A DNA stretch of 64,000 bases from NCBI GenBank assembly GCA_963814435.1, contig CAWFCV010000018.1, forward strand, positions 1 through 64,000, written 5' to 3'. The stretch comes from JAEUPI01 sp963814435. Lineage in GTDB: Bacteria; Pseudomonadota; Gammaproteobacteria; Burkholderiales; Burkholderiaceae_C. Shown one piece after another: positions 17,183 to 26,539 of this stretch; positions within the stretch are counted from its first letter, which is position 1; each line of letters begins with the position of its first letter. The translations under genes and the position numbers were made by a program. Below the pieces are notes generated by a model, which worked only from the letters and a program-made list of their open reading frames with translations, made no database searches and was not told the origin of the DNA.

Positions 17183-20116
17183 ATGACCCTACGCACCCTC
17201 CTCTTCACCGACGTGGTGGACAGCACCCACCGGGTCGAGCGCCTCGGCGACGCACACGCCGCGCAGGTGTGGCAGGCGCACGACCGCCGTTCGCGTGAAC
17301 TCCTGGCTCGCCACCGTGGCCGCGAAATCGATCGCAGCGACGGCTTCTTCCTGTTGTTCGACGACCCGGCGGATGCCGCGCGCTACGCGCTCGGGTACCA
17401 CGAGGCACTGGCGGATCTCGCACTCAGCGCCAGGGTGGGCATCCACATCGGCCCGGTCACCCTGCGCGAGAACACCCACGAGGACATAGCCCGTGGTGCA
17501 AAGCCGGTCGAAGTCGAAGGTCTCGCCAAGCCGCTCGCGGCGCGCATCATGGCGCTGGCGCGCGGCGGGCAGACGTTGATGAGCGCGGCCGTGCGAGATG
17601 CGCTTGCCGACACCCTTCCATCGGGCGCACAGATCGAACGGCACGGCCACTACCGACTCAAGGGGATCGAGGAACCGGTCGAGGTCCTCGAGCTGGGGGT
17701 CCGCGACTCCTCTGCGTTCGTGCCGCCGGCGGATGCCGAGAAGGCCTACCGCGTGGTTCGCGCCGGGGACCTCTGGCGTCCGGTCCGCGAGGTCCGTCAC
17801 CATCTGCCCGCCGAGCGCGATGCGTTCGTCGGCAGGACCTCAGAGCTGCGCGCGCTCGCCGCACGACTGGACACCGGGGCCCGTCTGGTCACCGTTCTCG
17901 GCCCGGGCGGCACCGGCAAGACCCGCATCGTCCGCCGGTATGGCTGGGCCTGGCTCGGCGATTGGCCGGGCGGCGTCTACTTCTGCGATTTGTCCGAGGC
18001 TCGCTCGCTCGACGGGATCTTCTTCGCTGTCGCTTCCGCGCTCGAGGTCCCGCTCGGAAAGGATGACCCCGCGGTGCAGCTGGGCCACGCCATCGCCGGC
18101 CGCGGCCGCTGCCTGATCATCGCCGACAACTTCGAGCAGGTCGTGCCGCACGCACCGGCAACGCTCGGCCGCTGGCTCGACCGGGCACCCGACGCAGCGT
18201 TCGTCGTCACCAGCCGAGAGCGACTGCACCTGCAGGGTGAAGAGATCTTCCCTGTCGAGCCGCTGCCCCTGGACATGGACGCTATCGACCTCTTCGTCGC
18301 CCGCGCCCGTGCGCAGAAACCGGACTTCGTGCTCGGCGCGGGCAACCGCGCCGCAGTGGCCGACGTGGTGCGGCTGCTCGACGGCCTGCCGCTGGCGATC
18401 GAGCTCGCGGCCGCGCGGGTGCGGGTGCTGTCGCCTGCGCAGATGGTCGAACGGATGCGCGACCGGTTCGAACTGCTCGCGGGCGCTCGCGGCGCGGCGG
18501 CGCGCCAGGCCACGCTCAGAGGCGCGATCGATTGGTCATGGGATCTGCTGTCGCCCTGGGAAAAGGCCGCCTTCGCCCAGTGCTCGATCTTCGACGGCGG
18601 GTTCACGCTCGAAGCCGCGGAGGCCGTGCTGGATCTGTCGCCATGGCCGCAGGCGCCGCCGGCCATCGATGTCGTGCAGGCGCTCGCCGACAAGAGCCTA
18701 CTGCGCACCTGGATACCCGCCGCGCAGAGCCGCTACGACATCGAGGAGCCCTACTTCGGCATGTACTTGAGCATCCATGAATATGCGGCGGAGAAGCTCG
18801 AGGCGAGTGGCCAGCCGATGAGTCGGCTGGCCGAGGATCGACACGGACGGTACTTCGCCCGCTTCGGCACCGACGACGCGATCGAGGCGCTGTCACTTCG
18901 CGGCGGCGTCGAGCGACGCCGCGAGCTCTCGCTGGAGCTCGGCAATCTCGTCGCCGCGTGCCGCCGGGCGGTGCGGCGCGCAGACGGCGTGCAGGCGGTT
19001 GCCGCCTATCTTGCAATCTGGGAAGTGCTCGAGCTGCAAGGTCCCTGCACACTGGGGATCGATCTCGGCTCGCAGGTACTCGCCCTCGACACGCTCGATG
19101 CGTCGCAGCGCGCCGCGGCACTGCAGGCGCGCGCGACGGCGTGTCGCCGGGCCGGTCGCAGCGAAGAGGCCGCGGCCGGGTTCGAGCAAGCGCTCGCGCT
19201 TTCGCGCGGGGCCCGCAATCAGTACCGCGACGCGAGCATTCTCGTCAGCCTGGGCAATCTGCGGCGCGATCAGGGGCGGATGGACGAGGCGCGGGCGCAC
19301 CTCGAAACCTCGCTCGCGATCGCGCGCGAAATCGGCAACCGCCGCCTCGAAGGCAATCTGATCGGCAACCTCGGCATCCTTCACGCCGTCCAGGGCCGGC
19401 CGGAGGAAGCGCGCTCGCACTTCGAACGGGCGCTCGCCATCCACCGTGAGGTGGGCAACCGCCGCATCGAGGGCATCGACACGAGCAACCTTGGCAACGT
19501 GTGCCGCGAACAGGGAAGGCTGGAGGAAGCCGGGGCCCACTACCAACAGGCCCTCGCGATTCATCGCGAGGTGGGCAACCGCCGCGACGAGGGCATCGTC
19601 ATCGGCAACCTCGGCCTGCTCTGCGGCGACCAGGGCCGGCTGGACGAGGCACGTGAACGCTGCGAGGGTGCTCTCGCGATCGGCCGTGAGGTGGGCGATC
19701 GCGTATTCGAAGGCGTCATCCTCGGTGCGCTGTCCAATGTGCTTCGTGAGCAGGGCCGGATGGCGGAGGCGCTGGTTCATTGCGACCAGGCGCTCGCCAT
19801 CCATCGCGCGGTGGGCAACCGCCGCGCCGAGGGTGCCGAACTGGGCCGCCTGGGAAAACTTCTGGCTGCTCAGGGGCGGATCGGCGAAGCCCGTGACGCG
19901 CTGCGCCGGGGCGAGGCGCTGCTGCGCGAAGTCGGCGACCAGCTGGGGCTCGCCATCCTGCTGTGCGAATCAGGGTACGCCGAGCTGGCGGTCAACGACG
20001 TCGACGCCGCCCGCGCCGCACTTGCCGCGGCCGAGACGGTGGCACGGGCGATGGCCCTCGGCCCGCAGTCCGAGGCCGTCCGCGCGATCGCCGAGCTTCG
20101 CCAGACGCTCGGATGA
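17183..20116 (+). CDS. Class III cyclase-NB-ARC ATPase-TPR regulatory protein
   Basis: 977 residues, frame intact. Residues 3-165 are a nucleotide-cyclase homology domain: metal-site Asp10 in LLFTDVVDST and acidic IDRSDG at 49-54. The linker GHYRLKGIEEPVEVLEL is typical of this family. An ATPase follows, with Walker A GPGGTGKT at 240-247 and Walker B LIIADNFEQV around Asp315, then the winged-helix and EPYFGMYLSIHEYAAEKLE segments. Six 40-residue TPR units fill ~675-914 (EVGNRRIEGIDTSNLG type). The layout resembles STAND signalling ATPases, where the TPRs sense and the ATPase switches. No effector gene sits beside it. No good ribosome site precedes ATG 17183. Confidence 0.85.
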   Translation: MTLRTLLFTDVVDSTHRVERLGDAHAAQVWQAHDRRSRELLARHRGREIDRSDGFFLLFDDPADAARYALGYHEALADLALSARVGIHIGPVTLRENTHEDIARGAKPVEVEGLAKPLAARIMALARGGQTLMSAAVRDALADTLPSGAQIERHGHYRLKGIEEPVEVLELGVRDSSAFVPPADAEKAYRVVRAGDLWRPVREVRHHLPAERDAFVGRTSELRALAARLDTGARLVTVLGPGGTGKTRIVRRYGWAWLGDWPGGVYFCDLSEARSLDGIFFAVASALEVPLGKDDPAVQLGHAIAGRGRCLIIADNFEQVVPHAPATLGRWLDRAPDAAFVVTSRERLHLQGEEIFPVEPLPLDMDAIDLFVARARAQKPDFVLGAGNRAAVADVVRLLDGLPLAIELAAARVRVLSPAQMVERMRDRFELLAGARGAAARQATLRGAIDWSWDLLSPWEKAAFAQCSIFDGGFTLEAAEAVLDLSPWPQAPPAIDVVQALADKSLLRTWIPAAQSRYDIEEPYFGMYLSIHEYAAEKLEASGQPMSRLAEDRHGRYFARFGTDDAIEALSLRGGVERRRELSLELGNLVAACRRAVRRADGVQAVAAYLAIWEVLELQGPCTLGIDLGSQVLALDTLDASQRAAALQARATACRRAGRSEEAAAGFEQALALSRGARNQYRDASILVSLGNLRRDQGRMDEARAHLETSLAIAREIGNRRLEGNLIGNLGILHAVQGRPEEARSHFERALAIHREVGNRRIEGIDTSNLGNVCREQGRLEEAGAHYQQALAIHREVGNRRDEGIVIGNLGLLCGDQGRLDEARERCEGALAIGREVGDRVFEGVILGALSNVLREQGRMAEALVHCDQALAIHRAVGNRRAEGAELGRLGKLLAAQGRIGEARDALRRGEALLREVGDQLGLAILLCESGYAELAVNDVDAARAALAAAETVARAMALGPQSEAVRAIAELRQTLG
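19205..19924 (+). repeat. Six tandem 120-bp TPR-coding units
   Basis: Units start at 19205, 19325, 19445, 19565, 19685 and 19805, an exact 120-base period. Each encodes about 40 residues of the form REVGNRRxEGxxxxNLGxxx followed by QGRxxEAxxHxxxALAIH. DNA identity between neighbours is high in the GTGGGCAACCGCCGC and CAGGGCCGG segments. This is an internal coding repeat and may expand or contract by recombination. Confidence 0.9.
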
Positions 20117-20174
20117 GCGTGGCAGGCGTCAAACCCGAAGTCCACCGAGCGGACGCGCCGGTCACCCGGGCCGC

Positions 20175-20951
20175 TCAGCTCAGGATGTTGGTGTCTCCGC
20201 ACACCGACAACGCCTGCCCCGAGACCGTTGCCGCGCGCGGGCTGGCCAGGAAGACCACGTAGTCGGCCAGTTGCTCGGACGTCACGTACTGCTTGATCGA
20301 GGTGCCGGCGAAGGCGGCCTTTTCCACCTCGTCGAACGACACGCCGCGGGCCTGGGCCTTGGCATTCAACACACGCTGCTGGCGCTCGCCGGCGACGATG
20401 CCGGGCAGCAGCGCGTTGACGCGGATGCGGTCGGGGCCGAGTTCGATTGCCAGCGAACGCATCAGCCCGATCACGCCCCATTTGGCGGCGGCATACGGGG
20501 TGCGCAGCGCGAAGCCCAGCCGCCCCGCCAGCGACGAGACGTTGACGATGCTGGCATTGGTGGACGCGCGCAGCGCCGGCACCGCCAGCCGCACGCAGTT
20601 GAACTGGCCGGTCAGGTCGACGGCGATGCAGCGGTCCCAGGCCTCGGGGTCGATGGCGTCGACCTGGCCCGTCGGTCCGGCGATGCCGGCGTTGTTGACC
20701 AGGCAGTCCAGCCCGCCGAGCTGCGCCAGCGCGGCGTCGAACCAGCGCGCCACGTCGACGCGCTGCGCCACATCGCAGGCGCTGGCGTGCAGCGCGGGGT
20801 CGCTGTGCGCCAGCGCCGCCAGTGCAGCGGCGTCGACGTCGCACACCGCCACCCGCGCGCCCTCGCGCACGAACGCGCGCGCGATCGCCAGCCCGATGCC
20901 GTTGGCGCCGGCCGAGACCATCACCCGCAAACCCTGCATGCCGAGATCCAT
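20175..20951 (-). CDS. SDR family NAD(P)-dependent oxidoreductase
   Basis: 258 residues from MDLGMQGLRVMVSAGANGIG. The cofactor loop is SAGANGIGLAIA in place of the usual TGxxxGIG. CLVNNAGIAGP is the NNAG motif, and the catalytic pair sits in SSLAGRLGFALRTPYAAAKWG (Tyr-x3-Lys, with Ser upstream). The C-terminal SPRAATVSGQALSVCGDTN is normal for the family. The NAD(P) preference and substrate are not evident. The gene lies 10 bases downstream of the GntR gene and probably belongs to the catabolic locus that starts at 21858 on the other strand. Confidence 0.9.
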   Translation of the reverse strand: MDLGMQGLRVMVSAGANGIGLAIARAFVREGARVAVCDVDAAALAALAHSDPALHASACDVAQRVDVARWFDAALAQLGGLDCLVNNAGIAGPTGQVDAIDPEAWDRCIAVDLTGQFNCVRLAVPALRASTNASIVNVSSLAGRLGFALRTPYAAAKWGVIGLMRSLAIELGPDRIRVNALLPGIVAGERQQRVLNAKAQARGVSFDEVEKAAFAGTSIKQYVTSEQLADYVVFLASPRAATVSGQALSVCGDTNILS

Positions 20952-20961
20952 GTCGTGTGCC

Positions 20962-21633
20962 TCACTGTGGCGGCAGGACGCCGCGTGTTTCGATGAAGGC
21001 CGCCGTGCTGCCGATGTCTTCGAGCAGCGCGGCGCGCGCCGCCGCGCCGTCGCCACGCGCGATGGCGTCCACCAGCGCCGCATGGCTGCGCACCGCGATG
21101 CCGCTGGCCAGGCGGCCGGGGCCGGCGCGCAGGTCGAGGTTGAGCACCGGGCCGATGCGCAGCCACAGGCCTTCGATGATGGCCGTCAGCGCCGGCATGC
21201 CGGCCGCACGGTAGACGGCGAAGTGCAGGTTCGCGTTGGCAACGATGGCCGCATCGATATCCGGAACACGCCGCTTGCTTTCGCGGCGAAAGGCCGCGTC
21301 GTGACGTCGCAGCGCGGTGCGCTCGCCCGCGCCGCGGCGCCGCGCCGCCTGTTCGGCGGCGAAGCCTTCGATCGTCTGCCGGATCGCGGTGAGCTCGCGG
21401 AACTGCGGCGCCGACATCAACGGCACCTGCACCGAACGCTTGGGCGTGACCTCGAGCGCACGCTCGGCCACCAGGCGCGCCACCGCGTCGCGCACCGGCT
21501 GCATCGACACGCCCAGCTGCAGCCCCAGGCTGCGCAACGACAGCCGGTCCCCCGGGGCGAGCATGCCGGTGATCAGCTGGGCCCGCAGGTGGGCCAGCAC
21601 CTGGGCCCCCAGCGTGGGGTCCGTGGCTTGCAT
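20962..21633 (-). CDS. GntR family transcriptional regulator, FCD type
   Basis: 223 residues from MQATDPTLGAQVLAHLRAQL. An N-terminal winged HTH (SLRSLGLQLGVSMQPVRDAV) is followed by the helical FCD effector domain, with metal-ligand-like residues in HFAVYRAAGMP and the late SHAALVDAIARGD. FCD regulators bind organic acids and repress divergent catabolic genes. It is divergent from the Liv-type importer; the intergenic gap holds a strong palindrome, the obvious candidate operator, so autoregulation and control of 21858-28460 are likely (inference). Confidence 0.88.
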   Translation of the reverse strand: MQATDPTLGAQVLAHLRAQLITGMLAPGDRLSLRSLGLQLGVSMQPVRDAVARLVAERALEVTPKRSVQVPLMSAPQFRELTAIRQTIEGFAAEQAARRRGAGERTALRRHDAAFRRESKRRVPDIDAAIVANANLHFAVYRAAGMPALTAIIEGLWLRIGPVLNLDLRAGPGRLASGIAVRSHAALVDAIARGDGAAARAALLEDIGSTAAFIETRGVLPPQ

Positions 21634-21744
21634 CGGTGCGGCGTCGAGGTTCAAACCCGTCGTGTCCGGTCGGTCCAAAGGCGGCTTGCGAACGACGCTG
21701 CACGGTCGGTAGTGGCCCGTCTGGACAAGCGGCAAAGTTGCGGG

Positions 21745-21770
21745 CACGATAACTGTGATCACAGATCGTG
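21745..21770. promoter_or_regulatory. Candidate GntR operator palindrome
   Basis: The core CTGTGATCACAG at 21753-21764 is a perfect 12-base palindrome. It is flanked by CACGAT (21745-21750) and ATCGTG (21765-21770), which are reverse complements with a two-base offset. It lies 88 bases before the importer start and 112 bases before the GntR start, in the divergent intergenic region. Its AT content is higher than that of the surroundings. Confidence 0.6.
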
Positions 21771-21857
21771 GCAAGCGGGCTGGCGCCGGGGCAGCCGCCG
21801 GTGTAACCCGTATCGACCGCCGTGGTGAGTGACTCGAACCCATCCAAGGAGACAGGC

Positions 21858-23108
21858 ATGAGCGAATCCATCGATACCCGTCGCCGCACCGTCCTGGCCG
21901 GCGCCACCGCCGGCGCGGCGGCGCTGGGCTTTCCGGCGCTGCTGCGCGCGCAGTCCGACGTGATCCGCATCGGCCACCTGACGCCGCGCACCGGCTTCCT
22001 CGGCCCGCTGGGCGAGTACGCGGTGCTGGGCGTCGACCTCGCGGTCGACGAGATCAACGCCGCCGGCGGCGTCATGGGCCGCAAGATCGAGCTGATCGAG
22101 GAGGACAGCGTCAACCCGCAGACCGCCTCGACCAAGGCCGAGCGCTGATCGAGCGCGACAAGGTCGCCTGCATCATCGGCGAGATCAGCTCGGCGTCGGG
22201 CCTCGCGATCGCGCAGGTCGCGCAGCGCAACAAGATCCTGTTCTTCAACACCGGCTGCAACTCCGACGAGCTGCGCGGCAAGGCGTGCAACCGTTACATG
22301 TTCCACACCGAGAGCCGCGAACACGATGTACGTGAAGACCGGCGGCCGGGCGCTGCTGCGCGACGGCATGGTCAAGGGCAAGAAGTGGTACAGCCTGACC
22401 GCCGACTACGCGTTCGGCCACGACCTGCTGAGGGTGGCCAAGCGCTTCATGGCGGCCAACGGCGGCGAGTTCGCCGCCGACGAGCTGGTGCCCACCGACG
22501 CCACCGACTTCTCGCCGCCTCCTGCTCAAGATCCGCAACGCCAAGCCCGACCTGGTGGTCTCGAACCTGGCCGGCGCCCAGATCACCAACTTCATGAAGC
22601 AGTACATCGAGTTCGGCCTGCCGTTCCCGGTGGCCGGCTTCGGCTTCGACACCGCGCGTGGCGTGGGGCGCCGGCAAGGGCAACTTCCTCGGCATCTGGC
22701 CGCTGGTGTGGGACCACCTGATCGACACGCCGGCGGCGAAGAAGTTCGTCGGCGACTTCACGAAGAAATACGGCAAGCCGCCGGAGAACCAGGCGTGGGG
22801 CGACTACAACGTCGATCAAGCTCATCGCGCAGGCGATGGACGAGACCAAGTCGACCGATTCGACCAAGATGGTCGAGCACTTGGAGAAGGGCGCCAAGTT
22901 CGACGTGCATGAAGACGCGCGAAGGCTACTACCGCAACTGGCGACCACCAGCTGATGCAGGAGATGTACACCGTGCAGGCACTGCCGGCGGCCGAGATCA
23001 AGAACAAGTGGGACATCTTCACGCTCGTCGGCGCCGGTGCCCGGCGCCAACAGAGCCTCGAAGTGATCGCGCCGACGCGCGAGGAGAACAACTGCAAGAT
23101 GGCGCTGA
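21858..23108 (+). pseudogene. Liv-type ABC transporter substrate-binding protein, multiply frameshifted
   Basis: AAGGAGAC precedes ATG 21858. The leader MSESIDTRRRTVLAGATAGA is a twin-arginine-type signal. The mature protein shows VIRIGHLTPRTGFLGPLGEY, AVDEINAAGGVMGRKIEL, IIGEISSASGLAIAQVA, YSLTADYAFGHDLL, KPDLVVSNLAG, and near the end YTVQALPAAEIKNKWDIF. These are blocks of type I periplasmic-binding proteins for amino acids, amides or aromatic acids. At least eight frame changes occur (about 22146, 22321, 22517, 22660, 22816, 22906, 22945, 23037). Most are cured by deleting one base; 22146 needs an added C. The stop at 23106-23108 is inferred from family length (~415 residues). Confidence 0.75.
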
Positions 23109-23129
23109 CGCGCCGCAGCGCGTGCGCCG

Positions 23130-23997
23130 GTGCTGTTCGTCCAACAGCTGCTCAACGGCCTGCTGGCCGGCGCCTACTACCTGCTGATCGCGCTCGGGCT
23201 GTCGCTGATCTTCTCGCTGGGCGGCCTCGTCAACCTCGCGCACGGCGCGTTCTACGCGCTCGGCGCCTACCTCGCGGTCAGCTCGCCGACCTCGCTCGGC
23301 TTCGCCGGCGCGCTCGCTCGCTGTCGCCGGTGCTGGTCGCGCTGATCGGCCTGGTCATCGAGCGGTTGCTGTTCCGCCGCTTCTACAGCGCCGATCCGGC
23401 GCTCGTCGCTGCTGCTGACCTTCGGCCTCGCGATGGTGGCCGAGCAGGCGCTGCGCATGATCTTCGGCGCGCCGCCGCTGCCGTTCTCGATTCCGCAGGC
23501 GCTGCGCGGCCAGGTCTTCGTCGGCGACTTCATCTACTCGAAGTACCGGCTGCTGATGCTGATGGTGGCGATGCGTGCGTGGCCGGCCTGTGGTACTTGC
23601 TGCAGCGCACGCCGTTCGGCCGCGTGGTGCGCGCCGGCGTGCAGAACCCCGACATGGTCGCCGCGCTCGGCATCTCGCTGGAGCCGTACATGGCGGCGGT
23701 CGCGTTCCTCGGCGTCGGGCTGGCGGCGCTGGCCGGCGTGCTGCTGGCGCCGATCTCCGGCGTGCATCCGGCGATGGGCGCCGAGATCCTCACCGCGGCC
23801 TTCGTCGTCGTCGTGATCGGCGGGCTGGGCTCGTTCTGGGGCGTGGTGTTGGCCGCGCTGATCGTCGGCGTGCAAGTGCGTGGTCACCGCCGCCGTCTAT
23901 CCGCAGATCGGAAGCCGCGATGTACCTGCTGATGCTGCTGGTGCTGCTGGTGCGGCCGCGCGGCCTGTTCGGCGAGCGCATCCAGCGCTTCGAGTAG
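23130..23997 (+). pseudogene. livH: Branched-chain amino acid type ABC permease LivH, frameshifted
   Basis: GTG at 23130 starts LFVQQLLNGLLAGAYYLL, followed by GLSLIFSLGGLVNLAHGAFY, the LivH signature. Later pieces are TFGLAMVAEQALRMIFG, RVVRAGVQNPDMVAALGIS and FVVVVIGGLGSFWGVVLAALIVG, closing with RPRGLFGERIQRFE. About eight membrane helices are expected. Frames change near 23318, 23405, 23573, 23872 and 23912. It forms the inner-membrane channel with LivM. Confidence 0.78.
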
Positions 23998-23999
23998 CG

Positions 24000-24952
24000 A
24001 TGCCCAAGACCCGCGACCTTCTCGTGGCCGCTCTGGCGCTGGTGGTGCTGCCGTTCGCGCTGTCGGCGATCGGCCTGGGCGTGACGTCGGCCACCGAGGT
24101 GGTGATCTTCGCGCTCGCCTGCATGGCGCTGAACATCCTGGTCGGCTACACGGGCTTGATGTCGTTCGGCCACGGCGCGTGGTTCGGCCTGGGCGCCTAT
24201 GCCGCCGGCATGGCGCAGCGCGACTGTTTCCGGGTCGTTCTTCGCCGCCGCTGGCGTTCGGTCTGGTCCTGGTGGTGGTGATCGCCTGGGCCTTCGGTTT
24301 CCTGGTGCTGCGCCGGCGCGGCGTCTACTTTTCGCTGCTCACGCTCGCGCTGTCGGCGCTGATCTACTCGGTCGCCTTTCGCTGGACCGCGTTCACCGGC
24401 GGCGAGAACGGGCTGGGCGGCATCACGCGCCGCAGCTGGCTCGGCGTCGTCTTCGACAGCGCCGGGCCGTACTACGCGCTGGTGGCGGGCGTGGCGTTCG
24501 TGGCGGTGCTGGCGCTGTGGCGCTTCCACCGCTCGCCGCTCGGCACGGTGCTGGTCGCGATCCGCGAGAACGAGCAGCGCGCGCAGTTCGTCGGCTACGC
24601 GACCAACCGCTACAAGCAGATCGCCTTCGTCGTCTCGGCGGGGCTGACCGGGCTGGCCGGCGTGCTGTTCGCGTTCAACAACCGCTTGGCCTCGGCCGAT
24701 CCGATCTCGGTCGCCTTCTCGGGCGAACTGCTGGCGATGGTGATCATCGGCGGCATGCGCTCGTTCCTCGGGCCCGCGCTGGGCGCGCTGTTCTTCATCC
24801 TGTTCCGCGACTACCTGTCGCTGGACCGAGAACTGGCTGCTGTTCTTCGGCTGCCTGTTCGTCGCCTTCATCGTGTTCTCGCCGACCGGGCTGGTCGGCC
24901 TGTACGAGCGCGCCACGGCGCGCTGGCGCAAGACGGTCGAAGGCGAGCGGCG
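24000..24952 (+). pseudogene. livM: Branched-chain amino acid type ABC permease LivM, frameshifted
   Basis: ATG at 24000, three bases after the livH stop. MALNILVGYTGLMSFGHGAWFGLGAY is the LivM signature (second-helix SFGHGA). A long intact central stretch, VAFRWTAFTGGENGLGGITR through GYATNRYKQIAFVVSAGLTG to MVIIGGMRSFLGPALGALFF, gives several membrane helices. The end reads LLFFGCLFVAFIVFSPTGLV and then a basic tail. Frame changes occur near 24225 and 24828. The stop could not be placed; the frame runs on into the ATPase region, so the end given is the ATG of the next domain. Confidence 0.72.
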
Positions 24953-25799
24953 ATGGCGCAGCGCCTGGCCGGCAGGGTGCCGCTGCCCGAGTTCCTGCGC
25001 CCGCCGCGCAGGCGGCGACGGCGCGATCCTGGTCGCCTCGGGCCTGGCGAAGAGCTTCGGCGGCATCCAGCGCGGTGAAGGACATGTCGCTGCGCGTTGA
25101 GCGACCGCACGCTGCACGCGCTGATCGGCCCCAACGGCGCCGGCAAGACGACGGTCTTCAACCTGATCTCGGGCCTGTTCGCGCCCGACCGCGGCACGGT
25201 CACGCTGGCCGGCCGCTCGATCGCCGGCGTTGCCGCCCGAGCACATCACCGCGGCCGGCCTCGGCCGCTCGTTCCAGATCACCAACCTGTTCTCCGCGCT
25301 GTCGGTCGCCGAGAACCTGCGCCTCGCGGTGCAGGCGCGCGACCCCAGGCGCTTCGACGGTCTGGGCCGACGCCGGCACGCTGCGCCGACGTCAACCGCG
25401 ACACCGCGGAGCTGATCCGCACTCTCGGGCTGGCGGGCATCGAGCAGGCGCCGAGGCGGCGTCGCTGTCCTACGGCGGCCAGCGCCTGCTCGACATGGGG
25501 CTGGCGCTCGCCGCCGCGCCGCGCGTGCTGCTGCTCGACGAGCCGCTGGCCGGGCTGGCCGCGGCCGAGCGCGAGCGCGTCGGCCAACTGATCAAGCGCA
25601 TCTCGGCCGACCTGCCGGTGCTGCTGGTCGAGCACGACATCGACCGCGTGTTCGCGCTGGCCGATCGCGTGACGGTGATGAACGACGGCGAGGTGCTGGT
25701 CGACGGCAGCGTCGACGACGCGCGCGACTCGCCGCAGGTGCAGGAGGTCTACATCGGCTCCGGCACGCACGCGCTGGCCGCGATGCGAGCGGCCACAGT
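24953..25799 (+). pseudogene. livG: ABC transporter ATPase LivG domain, frameshifted
   Basis: ATG at 24953 begins MAQRLAGRVPLPEFLRPP. Restored blocks: VASGLAKSFGGIQAVKDMS, Walker A IGPNGAGKTTVFNLISGL, Q-loop GLGRSFQITNLFSALSV, signature SLSYGGQRLLDMGLALA (variant of LSGGQ), Walker B VLLLDEPLAGL and switch VLLVEHDIDRVFALADRV. Frames change near 25010, 25072, 25100, 25232, 25370, 25390 and 25455. No stop codon was found between this domain and the LivF domain in the restored frame, so the two may be one polypeptide. Confidence 0.72.
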
Positions 25800-26517
25800 G
25801 CGGCGCGCGCCGAGCGTCGCTGCTCCAGCTCGACGGCGTCAACACCTTCTACGGCAAGAGCCACATCCTGCGCGACGTCGCTTCGAGGTGCACGAGCACG
25901 AGATCGTCGCGCTGCTCGGCCGCAACGGCGCCGGCAAGTCGACGCTGCTGAAGACGATCATCGGCGTCAGCGCGCCGGCGCGGGCGCGTCACGCTCGGCG
26001 GCGAGGCGCTGGCGCGCCGCCCATCGGCGGAGATCGCGCGCCGCGGCATCGGCTACGTGCCGCAGGGCCGCGGGCTGTTCGCCGGCATGACCGTGGCCGA
26101 GAACATGGAGCTCGGGCGCCTCAAGCGGCGCAACCGGCGCGGCAGCTACTGGGACGAGGAGAAGATCTTCAGCTTCTTCCCGCGCATCAAGGAACGCTGG
26201 CGCTCGCCGGCCGACTACCTGTCGGGCGGCGAGCAGCAGATGGTGGCGGTGGCGCGCGCGCTGTCGGGCGACACGCGCGTGCTGCTGCTCGACGAGCCGT
26301 TCGAGGGCCTGGCGCCGGCCGTGGTCGAGGAGCTGTTCGAGGCCTTCGACAAGCTGCGCCAGGAGGTGGCGATCGTGATCGTCGACCACAATCTCGACCT
26401 GGTGCTCGCGCTGGCGGACCGCACGTGGCGCTCGAGCGCGGCGCGGTCACGCACGTCGGCCCGGCGGCGGCGCTGTCGCGCGACCTCGAACTGCGGCGCA
26501 AGGTGCTGTGGCTTTAG
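25800..26517 (+). pseudogene. livF: ABC transporter ATPase LivF domain, frameshifted; possibly fused to LivG
   Basis: LLQLDGVNTFYGKSHILRDV opens the domain near 25820. Walker A is LLGRNGAGKSTLLKTIIGV, the Q-loop region is GIGYVPQGRGLFAGMTVAEN (LivF-type), the signature is YLSGGEQQMVAVARALSG, Walker B VLLLDEPFEGLAP and the switch IVDHNLDLVLAL. It ends VGPAAALSRDLELRRKVLWL at TAG 26515-26517. Frames change near 25885, 25985 and 26425. There is no convincing start codon or ribosome site between the LivG and LivF parts. Energises the importer encoded upstream. Confidence 0.75.
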
Positions 26518-26539
26518 CAGATCGGCAAGGGACACAAGC

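Noticed and set aside
19205..19924. CRISPR-like direct repeats
   Set aside because: The 120-base period is wholly coding, in one frame, and encodes TPR motifs; there are no unique spacers.
22146..26440. Programmed ribosomal frameshifting in the transporter genes
   Set aside because: There are more than twenty slips with no shared slippery heptamer or downstream structure, often within 50-150 bases of each other. Sequence error fits better.
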